Assembly: GCA_021297895.1 (NCBI GenBank)
Contig: JAJTHN010000019.1
Coordinates: 117,363 to 181,362 of the forward strand
Length of the DNA stretch: 64,000 nt
Direction of reading: 5' to 3'
Source of the DNA: Phycisphaeraceae bacterium
GTDB taxonomy: Bacteria > Planctomycetota > Phycisphaerae > Phycisphaerales > UBA1924
Positions 18,413-25,892 of the stretch are shown here, piece by piece. The notes beneath the pieces were generated by a model. It saw only the letters and a list, made by a program, of their open reading frames with translations. It made no database searches and was not told the DNA's origin. How positions within the stretch are numbered: position 1 is the stretch's first letter; every line of letters begins with the position of its first letter. The position numbers and the translations under genes were made by a program.

Positions 18413-19795
18413 TCAGGTCGGCGCGACTTCCCATAGCAGCGGCGCATCGGTGTTGCCGAGCATGGCAAGATGCAGCGCCGTCAACGCGCTCGTCGCCGAA
18501 CGCATTCGCACGTCGCTTCGGTCGCCGGTCACGCGAAGGTGCCGCGCGATCGCGGCGTTCGTGCCCGCGGCCCACTGCCGACCCGCCAGCCCGATGTACA
18601 CCGTCCCGACGGGCTTCTCGGCAGTCCCGCCATCGGGGCCGGCGATCCCCGTGATCGACACGCACCAGTCGCTGCCGAAACGCGCGAGGCCGGCAAGGGC
18701 CATCTCGATCGCGCACGCGCGGCTGACGGCCCCGTGCTGCTCGAGCACACGCCCCGGCACGCCCAGCCCCGCCTTGAGCGCGTTGCTGTACGTCAACGCC
18801 CCGCCCACAAACGCCGCCGATGCGCCGGGCACATCCGTCAGCAGCGAGCCGAGCAGCCCGCCGGTGCAACTCTCGACCACGCTCAGCGTGCTCCCGCGCG
18901 CTCGAAGCGACGCGATCATCGCGTGGGCCAGCGCCTCCGGTCCGCAGCGCTCATCATCCTGCGAGACGATTCGGTCGCCCAGCGCCGCCCGCGCGATGCC
19001 CTCCGCATCGTCCATCATCCTCCGCGCGATCGCCGGGTCCGATGCACCGGCAAAGCGCATCCGGATCGTGATGACCCCGCCGGACGCGGTCATTCCCGTC
19101 ACGACCCGCGATGCCGCCTCGCGTTCATCCGCCGGGCGCCGCGTGAGTTCCGCCAGGCGCGATGAGCACTCGGCCTCGGGCACGCCGACGACGTGCAGCC
19201 GCCGCGTGAGCACGACGTTCCGACCTCGCCGCTGGGCGCGCAGCATCGGCTCGATCCGCTCGCGGAACATCGGCACCAGTTCCCCCGGCGGACCGGGCAG
19301 GCACACGATCAGCGCGCGGCCGTGCGCCGACCCCGGCGCATCGATCGCCGCGATCAGCCCCGGGGCCGTGCCGTAGTCATTGTGAACGCAACGCGCGGCC
19401 GTCGGCCTGAGCGTCTGGCGCGCCTGCCGCTCGGTCATCACGCGGCCGCGTCGCTGCAGCATCGCCTCCAGCGCCGCGCGCCAGCCCTCATCGACAACCA
19501 GCGGACACTCCAGCACCCGCGCCAGCGCTGCCCGCGTCAGGTCGCCATCGGTCGGCCCGAGCCCGCCGGACATGATCACCAGCGGCGCCCGCGCCGCCGC
19601 GCGAGCGATCGCCTCGGCCAGCGCACGCTCATCGTCCGGCACGGCCTCGTGCCCGACGGGCAGGATGTCCAGATCCATCAGCCGCTGGGCGAGAAACCGC
19701 GTGTTCGTGTCGGCGATCTGCCCCGTGACCACCTCATCACCCGTCGACAGCAACGCCGCGGCGGGCAGGTCCGGGCCCGGGCCGCTCTCCGACAT
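18413..19795 (-). CDS. cinA: CinA-family protein (MocF domain plus nicotinamide-nucleotide amidase)
   Basis: The 460-residue protein has an N-terminal molybdopterin-binding-like domain with LLSTGDEVVTGQIADTNTRF, SGGLGPTDGDLT and LPGPPGELVPMF. Its C-terminal PncC amidase domain shows VVESCTGGLLGSLLTDVPG and ITGIAGPDGGTAEKPVGTVY. CinA takes part in pyridine nucleotide recycling and NMN deamidation. Start 19795 (MSESGPGPDL) is preferred. The frame stays open to 20188, with an alternative ATG at 20089, but that region is Pro/Ala-rich and crosses a G-run promoter region. It is divergent from mqnE. Confidence 0.9.
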   Translation of the reverse strand: MSESGPGPDLPAAALLSTGDEVVTGQIADTNTRFLAQRLMDLDILPVGHEAVPDDERALAEAIARAAARAPLVIMSGGLGPTDGDLTRAALARVLECPLVVDEGWRAALEAMLQRRGRVMTERQARQTLRPTAARCVHNDYGTAPGLIAAIDAPGSAHGRALIVCLPGPPGELVPMFRERIEPMLRAQRRGRNVVLTRRLHVVGVPEAECSSRLAELTRRPADEREAASRVVTGMTASGGVITIRMRFAGASDPAIARRMMDDAEGIARAALGDRIVSQDDERCGPEALAHAMIASLRARGSTLSVVESCTGGLLGSLLTDVPGASAAFVGGALTYSNALKAGLGVPGRVLEQHGAVSRACAIEMALAGLARFGSDWCVSITGIAGPDGGTAEKPVGTVYIGLAGRQWAAGTNAAIARHLRVTGDRSDVRMRSATSALTALHLAMLGNTDAPLLWEVAPT

Positions 19796-20330
19796 CCCCG
19801 CGGCGAAGGCCGAAAGCGAGACCACCGCCGAGGGCAACGGAGCGAGCGATGGTGGGTGGGATGGGGGGGGTGGGGGGGTGCCCGGACCGGCGGCGGTCCC
19901 CGCCAAGGGGACGGGGGCGGCCGGCGTACTGCCAAGGTTCGGGTTCGCCGCGGCGACCGGCCCGCGGGGGGCTCCATCGACGGCGTTCGGGTCGGCCACG
20001 GCGGGCTCCGGCACAGAGGGTCGGCCGGAAATCGAGCGAACATACGCGATCGCGCTCGAGACCGCCGCGATCCGCAGTATATCGCCCATGCGATGCCTCG
20101 GCCCCGCGCTCGCCGCGGTCGATTCGGCACCCCGGAAGAGCCCGGGGGCCACCGGGCAGCGGCGGCGACATCCCGAACTGTCGGGCAATCCGACGGATCA
20201 GCCATCGATTCGCCCCGCCGCGGCGGAATTGCGCGACGCTGAAGGGTACACTCCCCCCGTACTTTCAACGTTTCCTGAAACTCACCCGGCCTCGCCCGTT
20301 CGGCCCCCCGCCCATCCCCGGACCCCCGCC
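19796..20330. other. 535-bp divergent intergenic region with long G-runs
   Basis: This region lies between the divergent cinA and mqnE genes. It contains runs of seven and eight G at about 19858-19877, which have G-quadruplex potential. A TACACT -10-like hexamer at 20246-20251 would give mqnE a leader of roughly 75 bases. Open frames cross it on both strands but are low-complexity and judged non-coding. Confidence 0.45.
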
Positions 20331-21749
20331 ATGCCGACCCTCGCCCTGCCGCCCCGGACCCCTGACGCCGATCGCCGCATCGGCGTCGATCCCCGCCTCG
20401 AAGCGGTCCGCACCAAGGTCCTGGCCGGGCAGCGGCTGAGCATGGATGACGGGCGGCTGTTGTTCTCCACGCCGGACATCTACACCGTCTGCGAGCTGGC
20501 CGACCTGGTCCGCCGCCGGCTGCACGGCGATGCGGCGTTCTACAACATCAACCGCCACCTGAACTACTCCAACGTCTGCGCCCTCTCGTGCAAGTTCTGC
20601 GAGTTCTTCCGCAAGGCCGGCGACGCCGATGCGTACACGCGCGACATGGCGTACGTGCGCGAGCAGGCGGAGAAGGCGGTCGAGGCGGGGGCGACGGAGA
20701 TCCACTCCGTCGGCGGCCTGCACCCGACGCTGCCGTTCTCGTACTACATCGACCTGATCGGCACCATCCGCGACACGGCCAAGCGCCTGGGCAGCGACCT
20801 GCACGTCAAGGCGTTCACGGCCGTCGAGGTCGTGCACCTGGCCAAGATCGCCAAGGTCTACCGCATCGATGACCGCGCCAGCGGCATCCGCCACGTGCTG
20901 AGCAAGCTGCGCGATGCAGGCCTGGGCTCGCTGCCGGGCGGCGGGGCGGAGGTCTTCGATGACCGCATCCACGATGAGGCGTTCAAGGGCAAGATCCGCA
21001 GCGATGTGTGGCTGGATGTCCACCGCGTGGCCCACGAACTGGGCCTGAACTCCAACGCGACGATCCTCTACGGCCACATCGAGCAACAGAACGACCGGCT
21101 GGTGCACATGGAGATGCTCCGCCGCGCACAGGACCGCGCACTGGCCCGCCTTGGCTACCGCGGCACGACGCACACGCTCGACACCACCGGCGACCATCCC
21201 AGCGACCACCTCGGCTACTCGCACGACGAGGGCGCCGAGATCCCCGCCATCACACTCACCCGCCCCGGCACCGATGGACACGGCACCGATGGACACGGCA
21301 CCCCCCTGCCCGAGTCCTTCGCCCTCGATGCCGACGGCCGCGCCAAGAGCGGCTACTTCCAGACGATCATTCCATTGCCCTTCTTCCCCGATGGCAGCGA
21401 ACTCGAACACCTCCCCGGCCCGGCGGGCCTGGAGAACCTGCGCACCCTCGCGGTGGCGCGGCTGATGCTCGACAACTTCCCGCACGTCAAAGCCTTCTGG
21501 ATCATGCAGACCCTGCCGATGGCGCAGCTCATGCTCCAGAACGGCGCCGACGACATCGACGGCACGGTGGTCTGGTACGACATCACCAAAGTCGGCGGCA
21601 CGAGCACGCACCAGGAAGTGAGCGTCTGGACGCTCCAGAAAGCGATCCGCGAGGCGGGCTTCACCCCGGTCGAACGCGACACCCTCTACCGCCGCGTGAC
21701 ACGCGACGGCGCCAAGTGGAAGCCGACCACCGAGGCCGCAAGCCGCTGA
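20331..21749 (+). CDS. mqnE: Aminofutalosine synthase MqnE (radical SAM)
   Basis: MqnE makes aminofutalosine from chorismate-derived carboxyvinyloxybenzoate in the futalosine route to menaquinone. The radical-SAM cluster motif C-A-L-S-C-K-F-C is at residues 83-90 (Cys83, 87, 90), preceded by NINRHLNYSNVC. Later family segments include GLNSNATILYGHIE and FWIMQTLPMAQLML. At 472 residues it is longer than usual because of an insert of about 80 residues (approximately 285-355). The insert contains a 15-bp tandem duplication encoding G-T-D-G-H repeats. No other mqn genes are in the window. Confidence 0.9.
   Translation: MPTLALPPRTPDADRRIGVDPRLEAVRTKVLAGQRLSMDDGRLLFSTPDIYTVCELADLVRRRLHGDAAFYNINRHLNYSNVCALSCKFCEFFRKAGDADAYTRDMAYVREQAEKAVEAGATEIHSVGGLHPTLPFSYYIDLIGTIRDTAKRLGSDLHVKAFTAVEVVHLAKIAKVYRIDDRASGIRHVLSKLRDAGLGSLPGGGAEVFDDRIHDEAFKGKIRSDVWLDVHRVAHELGLNSNATILYGHIEQQNDRLVHMEMLRRAQDRALARLGYRGTTHTLDTTGDHPSDHLGYSHDEGAEIPAITLTRPGTDGHGTDGHGTPLPESFALDADGRAKSGYFQTIIPLPFFPDGSELEHLPGPAGLENLRTLAVARLMLDNFPHVKAFWIMQTLPMAQLMLQNGADDIDGTVVWYDITKVGGTSTHQEVSVWTLQKAIREAGFTPVERDTLYRRVTRDGAKWKPTTEAASR
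21267..21296 (+). repeat. 15-bp tandem duplication inside mqnE
   Basis: GGCACCGATGGACAC occurs twice in direct succession and is followed by another GGCACC. It encodes G-T-D-G-H-G-T-D-G-H within the non-conserved insert of MqnE, so the reading frame is preserved. Confidence 0.9.
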
Positions 21750-21853
21750 GCGCAGAGGGAGAAGGCGGGGCGGCCATCGGCCATGGGCCCTCGGCCAACG
21801 GCCCCCGGCCATGGGCCATCGGGTAGGTCGGCACTCCGTGCCGACTCCTCAAG

Positions 21854-21882
21854 CACCTCCCCCGTTTCCAACGGGGGAGGTG
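21854..21882. repeat. Hairpin repeat H1
   Basis: A perfect 13-bp inverted repeat (CACCTCCCCCGTT / AACGGGGGAGGTG) has a 3-base loop. Related CCTCCCCCG hairpins stand at 21999-22021, 63789-63814 and 63969-63994, each next to an 8-bp tandem array. Confidence 0.85.
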
Positions 21883-21915
21883 GCGAGTCTTCGAGCCGGA
21901 GGGGGCGGCGGGGGA

Positions 21916-21984
21916 GTGGCACAGTGGCACAGTGGCACAGTGGCACAGTGGCACAGTGGCGCAGTGGCGCAGTGGCAGAGTGAC
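21916..21984. repeat. 8-bp tandem repeat array (GTGGCACA)n, copy 1
   Basis: About eight and a half units of GTGGCACA occur, the last three slightly changed (GTGGCGCA, GTGGCAGA). The array is flanked by the CCTCCCCCG hairpins. A second array of the same unit lies at 63860-63939. Confidence 0.95.
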
Positions 21985-21998
21985 TGAATCCAAAAGAT

Positions 21999-22021
21999 CC
22001 TCCCCCGCTCGGCGGGGGAGG
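21999..22021. repeat. Hairpin repeat H2
   Basis: The 10-bp inverted repeat CCTCCCCCGC / GCGGGGGAGG has a TCG loop. It closes the first repeat module and is followed by GCGAGCCGGAGGGGGCG, the same trailer that follows hairpin H1. Confidence 0.85.
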
Positions 22022-22250
22022 TGCCGCGTCCGCGAGCCGGAGGGGGCGTCGGACCCCCGCCGCCCCGAGGCCACCACCCCCCGCCGCTCCCCCCTGTTTC
22101 CACAAACACACCCCTCCCGCGTTCGCATTCCGTCTTGCTCGCCACCCCTTCACCCGCCGATATGGACGCAGAATCGCCGATTTTTGGCGTCCCGGCGGCG
22201 GGGAATGCGTCTCAGGCGGCGAAGAAAAGAGAAAAAGCTTACGCGGGAAG

Positions 22251-22376
22251 AGCTCAGGCTCACGCCTGAAGGCCTCAGGCTCACGCCTGGACTCCTCAAG
22301 CTCACGCCTGAAGAGCTCAGGCTCACGCCTGAAGGGCTCAGGCTCACGCTTGGGGAGCTCAGGCTCACGCCTGAAG
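22251..22376. repeat. 21-bp tandem array, six units
   Basis: Six consecutive 21-bp units follow the pattern AGCTCAGGCTCACGCCTGAAG with a few substitutions. Each contains the small inverted repeat CAGGC-TCAC-GCCTG, so the array can form a row of hairpins. The period is a multiple of three and a frame reads E-x-L-R-L-T-P heptads, but no credible gene surrounds it. There are no unique spacers, so it is not a CRISPR. Confidence 0.95.
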
Positions 22377-22450
22377 ACCTCCGGAGCGCCCGGGAAGAGC
22401 ATTCCCCCGCCCGGGAAGGCCACCCGACCGGCAACGGGAAGCGGTGCCCC

Positions 22451-22752
22451 GACCCGCGGAGGTGGGGGGCGCGCCCGGCCCGCGGGCGTGCTCGGGGCCG
22501 AGGTGTGGGTGAAACTGGTGATTGCGGACAGCCCCGCGCCGACCGACCACGCCGCGCTCACGTTCCTGACCATGACCACCAAGCCGAGTTTCCGCCCCCC
22601 CGCGAAAAGCCGAGTTCAAGGCGGGCGAGGGCGGCACCATGTTCATGGGTGCGGGGGCCGCCGTCTCCATGGCCCGCTGGGTCAACACGTTGGGGGGACG
22701 CGGCGAAAAGGGGCCGTGGTCGGAGGTCACGACGGCGACGGTGGCGGCGTAG
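22451..22752 (+). pseudogene. Decayed C-terminal fragment of Fn3-like protein, copy 1
   Basis: The plus strand encodes ARPAGVLGAEVWVKL, then LTFLTMTTKPSFR, and after a one-base shift at a C7 run AEFKAGEGG and ARWVNTLGGRGEKGPWSEV, ending at a TAG. This is the tail of a planctomycete protein family with a C-terminal fibronectin type III-like domain. No N-terminal part is present. The last 195 bases are almost identical to copy 2 (24887-25360), including the frameshifting C run. Confidence 0.75.
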
Positions 22753-22807
22753 GCGAACCGGGTTGCGCTCCGTGCCGTACGAAGACGCGCCGCTTGGCTG
22801 CCAATCC

Positions 22808-22813
22808 TATACT
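22808..22813 (+). promoter_or_regulatory. -10 box TATACT before ECF sigma gene
   Basis: TATACT ends eight bases before the GTG start at 22822, the same hexamer and spacing as at the fur-like gene. No ribosome site lies between. Confidence 0.55.
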
Positions 22814-22821
22814 GACCCGCC

Positions 22822-23487
22822 GTGACTGATGACACGATACAACCACCGCCGGTACCCGACCCGCCCGTCAATGGGGCGGCTGTGCGTCGCTCCGAGCCGT
22901 CGGTTGTGCCGGTGGAACAGTGGCTGGCCGAGCACGGTGACATCCTGTGGCGCTTCGTGCTGGGCCGCACCCGCTCGCGCGAGGTCGCCGAGGAGGTCGT
23001 GCAGGAGACCATCCTCGCGGCGATGCAGGGGTACGCGAACTTCGCGGGCAGATCATCGGAGCGGACATGGCTGCTGGGGATCGCAGCCCACAAGATTGCG
23101 GACCATTTACGGGCAGAACGCCGCCGTGCCGCAGGTTCCGGTGCCGGGAATACCCCGCCGCGCGATGCCGACAAAGCCGAGTTCCACGCGATGTTCACCG
23201 CGAAGGGCATGTGGGCCAGACCGCCCCGCGAGTGGGGGTTGGACGCGGGCAGCACGACCGAGAAAGCCGAGATGCTGGCCGCGCTGCGCCACTGCATCGA
23301 CGCGTTGCCGCCCGCGCAGGCCGAGGCGGTGTGGCTCCGCGATCTGTTGAACATCCCGGCAGGCGAAGTGTGCAAGGCGTTGGGCATTTCTCCGACCAAT
23401 CTGTGGTCGCGGATGCACCGGGCGCGAGCGGCACTGCGGGCGTGCGTGGAGAAGTCAATCGGCATGAGGAAGGAGGACACGCGATGA
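22822..23487 (+). CDS. ECF-type RNA polymerase sigma factor
   Basis: The 221-residue protein has sigma-70 region 2 (W-R-F-V-L-G-R-T, V-A-E-E-V-V-Q-E-T, S-E-R-T-W-L-L-G-I-A-A-H-K-I-A-D-H-L) and region 4 (LPPAQAEAVWLRDLLNIPAGEVCKALGISPTNLWSRMHRAR). Region 3 is absent, as in the ECF class. It overlaps the next gene, a zinc-binding anti-sigma candidate, in ATGA. GTG 22822 is selected because the -10 box lies directly upstream and region 2 follows at the normal distance. The pair plus the exported spondin-domain protein may form one regulon. Confidence 0.9.
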   Translation: MTDDTIQPPPVPDPPVNGAAVRRSEPSVVPVEQWLAEHGDILWRFVLGRTRSREVAEEVVQETILAAMQGYANFAGRSSERTWLLGIAAHKIADHLRAERRRAAGSGAGNTPPRDADKAEFHAMFTAKGMWARPPREWGLDAGSTTEKAEMLAALRHCIDALPPAQAEAVWLRDLLNIPAGEVCKALGISPTNLWSRMHRARAALRACVEKSIGMRKEDTR

Positions 23488-23771
23488 TCGGCTTCGTGCG
23501 CGATGTCTTCCGGGTGCTCGGGATGCCCTGCCGCGAGCACACCGCGCTCTTCAGCAAGCAGCTCGACGAGCCGCTGCCGCCCGGCATCGCGGCGGGTCTG
23601 CGCATCCACATCCTGTACTGCGGCGGGTGCAAGAAGTTCCGCGCCCAGATCCGACGGCTGCGCGATCTTGCGGGGGCCATCGGGCAGGAACTCGACTCGG
23701 GCGAGTCGATGCCCAAGACCGTTCGCGACGGCGTGCTGCGGCGGGCGGCAGACCAATCCAAGAAAATTTAG
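23484..23771 (+). CDS. Small zinc-binding anti-sigma factor candidate
   Basis: The 95-residue soluble protein has the HxxxCxxC zinc motif (H-I-L-Y-C-G-G-C, residues about 43-50) preceded by a C-R-E-H segment. This matches the ZAS/zf-HC2 anti-sigma domain that binds ECF sigma factors. It overlaps the sigma gene by four bases and has a strong ribosome site (AAGGAGG at 23470). There is no membrane segment, so it would be a cytoplasmic, possibly redox-sensing, type. Partner and signal are inferred from the coupling. Confidence 0.75.
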   Translation: MIGFVRDVFRVLGMPCREHTALFSKQLDEPLPPGIAAGLRIHILYCGGCKKFRAQIRRLRDLAGAIGQELDSGESMPKTVRDGVLRRAADQSKKI

Positions 23772-23958
23772 TTTCGCGTGCAAGGCGAGGGCGGTGGCAG
23801 CGACTCATTGGCGAGAGAGCCAAGGTGTTGGATGCGCACCGTTGCTGGGGCGTCCGGCGCTTCTGGGTCGGGCTTTCTCTTCGTGGGCGATCGTTGTTGT
23901 GTTCGTCCGCGCGGGTGTTCGCGCGTCGCTGTCTCTCTCACTTCGTTCCGGAGGTTCC

Positions 23959-24762
23959 ATGAAGATCATGAAGTTTGCCATCGTTTCTCTTGTCGCCATC
24001 GCCGGCTCGGCGGGGCTTGCCAGCGCCCAATCCGTTGAACTGCGCGTGACGGTGCAGAATCTTGCGCCGAGCAACAGCGTGGCCTTCGCTGGTCTGCGGA
24101 TGGGCTTCCACAATGGCACGTTCGACTCCTTCAACGCGGGTCAGTCGGCGTTCCTTCTTGGGCAGCCGTCGATCGCCACCGCGCCGATCGTGAGCATCGC
24201 CGAGGGCGGAACCGCAACGACCTGGTTCCCCGCGTTCGCCGCCGCGGAGCCCAACGCGACGTTCGGTTCGATCCTGCGCAACGGACCGGGCGCGCTGCGT
24301 CCGGGCGAGACGTCGTCGGGCGTCTTCACCGTCAATCCGTCGGTCAACCGGTTCTTCACCTTCGGCGCGATGGTGGTTCCGAGCAACGACCACTTCATTG
24401 GCAACGATGATCCGATGGAGTATCAGTTGTTCGACGCGCAGGGCAACCTGGCGATCTCGTCGATCTCGCAGTTCGGACGCGAGATCTGGGACGCGGGGAG
24501 CGAGGCGACCAACCCCGCCAACGCCGCGTTCCTGGTCGGCGGCGTCAACGCCAACCGCGTCGACGAGAACGGCGTCGTCCGCTTCGACTTCATGGGCCTG
24601 AACGCGTACAACGGCCTGACCACCGCCGCCGGATACACCTTCGACCGCCAGTTCGGGGCCAACGACGAGATCTACCGCATCTCGTTCGAGATCATCCCCG
24701 CGCCGGGCGCGGCGGCGATGCTCGGATTGGGCGGCCTGATGGGCTTGCGTCGTCGGCGGTGA
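23959..24762 (+). CDS. Spondin-domain exported protein with sorting tail
   Basis: A signal peptide (to about residue 24, ASAQS) is followed by a spondin_N-type domain: VTVQNLAPSNSVAFAGLRMGFHNGTFDSFNAG and later A-I-V-S-I-A-E-G-G. The 267-residue product ends in PAPGAAAMLGLGGLMGLRRRR, the same type of tail as the gene at 14731. The ribosome site CCGGAGG precedes the ATG. It follows the ECF/anti-sigma pair by 187 bases and could be its target. Bacterial spondin_N proteins are poorly understood. Confidence 0.8.
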   Translation: MKIMKFAIVSLVAIAGSAGLASAQSVELRVTVQNLAPSNSVAFAGLRMGFHNGTFDSFNAGQSAFLLGQPSIATAPIVSIAEGGTATTWFPAFAAAEPNATFGSILRNGPGALRPGETSSGVFTVNPSVNRFFTFGAMVVPSNDHFIGNDDPMEYQLFDAQGNLAISSISQFGREIWDAGSEATNPANAAFLVGGVNANRVDENGVVRFDFMGLNAYNGLTTAAGYTFDRQFGANDEIYRISFEIIPAPGAAAMLGLGGLMGLRRRR

Positions 24763-24819
24763 CCACCACACGCACTTCTGGGCGTGTTCGACTCCCCAAG
24801 TCTGTTCGAGACTGACCTC

Positions 24820-24855
24820 GCACGGCCCTGGCATCTGCCGGGGCCGTGCTCGTTT
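24820..24855 (+). terminator. Putative terminator after spondin-domain gene
   Basis: A 9-bp stem (GCACGGCCC / GGGCCGTGC) with a 12-base loop is followed by the short T-containing stretch TCGTTT. It lies 57 bases after the stop. The T-run is weak. Confidence 0.55.
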
Positions 24856-24886
24856 GAGACCCCCAATGCCGACCGCGGGGAGATGA

Positions 24887-25360
24887 GGGTCATCGTACGT
24901 GACACCTCGCCAGCCCCCGCGCCGTCGTCGCGCCCGCTCGCGCTGGTGGAGAGCGGGCAGCGGCTCACGCACCAACTGCGGCTGGTGGACGAGTCCACGC
25001 CGACCCGCGGGGGGCGCGCCCGGCCCGCGGGCGTGCTCGGGGCCGAGGTGTGGGTGCGGCTCGATGAGCCAAGTCGCCAAATGGCAAATGGCCAAATGGC
25101 CAAATCAGGAGGGGACGCGGCGACCAGCGGCGACCCGCCTCGCTTGCCCGGCGACCCCAACACGTTCACGTTCCTGACCATGACCACCAAACCGAGTTTC
25201 CGCCCCCCCGCGAGAAGCCGAGTTCAAGGCGGGCGAGGGCGGCACCATGTTCATGGGTGCGGGGGCCGCCGTCTCCATGGCCCGCTGGGTCAACACGTTG
25301 GGGGGACGCGGCGAAAAGGGGCCGTGGTCGGAAGTCACGACGGCGACGGTGGCGGCGTGA
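24887..25360 (+). pseudogene. Decayed C-terminal fragment of Fn3-like protein, copy 2
   Basis: This is the longest of three related remnants. The frame reads V-I-V-R-D..., LVESGQRLTHQLRLVDESTP, ARPAGVLGAEVWVRL and LTMTTKPSFR. It then shifts by one base at a C7 run and continues AEFKAGEGG, MARWVNTLGGRGEKGPWSEV to a TGA. Losing one C would rejoin both parts. An insert of CAAATGGC direct repeats (about 25077-25105) interrupts the body. The N-terminal half and start codon are missing. It lies between the spondin-domain gene and a small membrane protein. Confidence 0.75.
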
Positions 25361-25441
25361 AACCTCTTCGCGAAGGCCATCGGTAGTCGGTCAACCGGCT
25401 CGGGATCGAATACACTGCTTTCGTCCGCCCCGGAGGCCCAC

Positions 25442-25627
25442 ATGACCGTCAAAGACCTGCTTCGCATCGTCATCGTCGCAATCGTGGTCGCCGTTGTTGT
25501 CGTTTTCGTGGTCAAGCTCGTGGATCTTGGCATTCAGACAAACACGGGGATGGTGGCCGCCATCGCTGCGGGGGTCACGGCCGGACCGATGGCCCTCGTG
25601 GCGCTGCGGAAGAAGAAAGTGAAGTAG
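25442..25627 (+). CDS. Small membrane protein, 61 residues
   Basis: One long hydrophobic helix (about residues 8-28, I-V-I-V-A-I-V-V-A-V-V-V-V-F-V-V) is followed by a short loop, a second weakly hydrophobic stretch (about 36-54) and the basic end RKKKVK. A good ribosome site (GGAGG at 25432-25436) and a TACACT -10-like box at 25411 support expression. It lies between two decayed Fn3 fragments. Family and function are not recognised. Confidence 0.6.
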   Translation: MTVKDLLRIVIVAIVVAVVVVFVVKLVDLGIQTNTGMVAAIAAGVTAGPMALVALRKKKVK

Positions 25628-25639
25628 TCCGCACGAGTC

Positions 25640-25818
25640 GCCGCGCTCACCTTCCTGACCATGACCACCCGCCCAAGTTTCCGCGCCGAGTTCAAGGCGG
25701 GCGAAGGCGGCAAAATGGGGGGGCCGCCGTCTACATGGCCCGCTGGGTCAACACATCGGGGGGGCGCGGCGAAAAGGGGCCGTGGTCGGAAGTCACGACG
25801 GCGACGGTGGCGGCGTGA
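25640..25818 (+). pseudogene. Decayed C-terminal fragment of Fn3-like protein, copy 3
   Basis: The frame reads LTFLTMTTRPSFRAEFKAGEGGK without the C-run shift of copies 1 and 2. It then breaks at a G7 run and resumes as AVYMARWVNTSGGRGEKGPWSEV to a TGA at the equivalent position. It is shorter and more diverged than copies 1 and 2. Confidence 0.7.
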
Positions 25819-25892
25819 TCCTGCTCGTTCGCTGATGCCGTGGGCTGCCGCCCCCCGGCACGCCCCGCCGGACTGTCGGTGCGTGCCGCCTT

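Larger units (their letters stand above)
21750..22821. other. Repeat-rich gene-free region
   Basis: No real gene was found in these 1.07 kb. In order it holds degenerate GGCCAT repeats (21770-21825), a GTCGGCAC/GTGCCGAC hairpin (near 21828-21846), a hairpin/8-bp-repeat/hairpin module (21854-22021), a 21-bp tandem array (22251-22376) and a decayed gene fragment (22451-22752). The open frames that cross it are low-complexity products of the repeats. Confidence 0.7.

Noticed and set aside
19798..20188. Upstream extension of CinA (131 codons)
   Set aside because: Pro/Ala-rich, runs through G-runs and the divergent promoter area; the CinA fold starts at 19795.
20265..21812. 515-codon minus-strand frame opposite mqnE
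   Set aside because: Low-complexity product with no motif; MqnE radical-SAM motifs on the plus strand are decisive.
22251..22376. CRISPR array
   Set aside because: The 21-bp units are directly adjacent with no unique spacers, and no cas gene is present.
21932..22825. 297-codon open frame across the repeat region
   Set aside because: It is built from tandem repeats and frame-shifted remnants, and overlaps the ECF sigma start.
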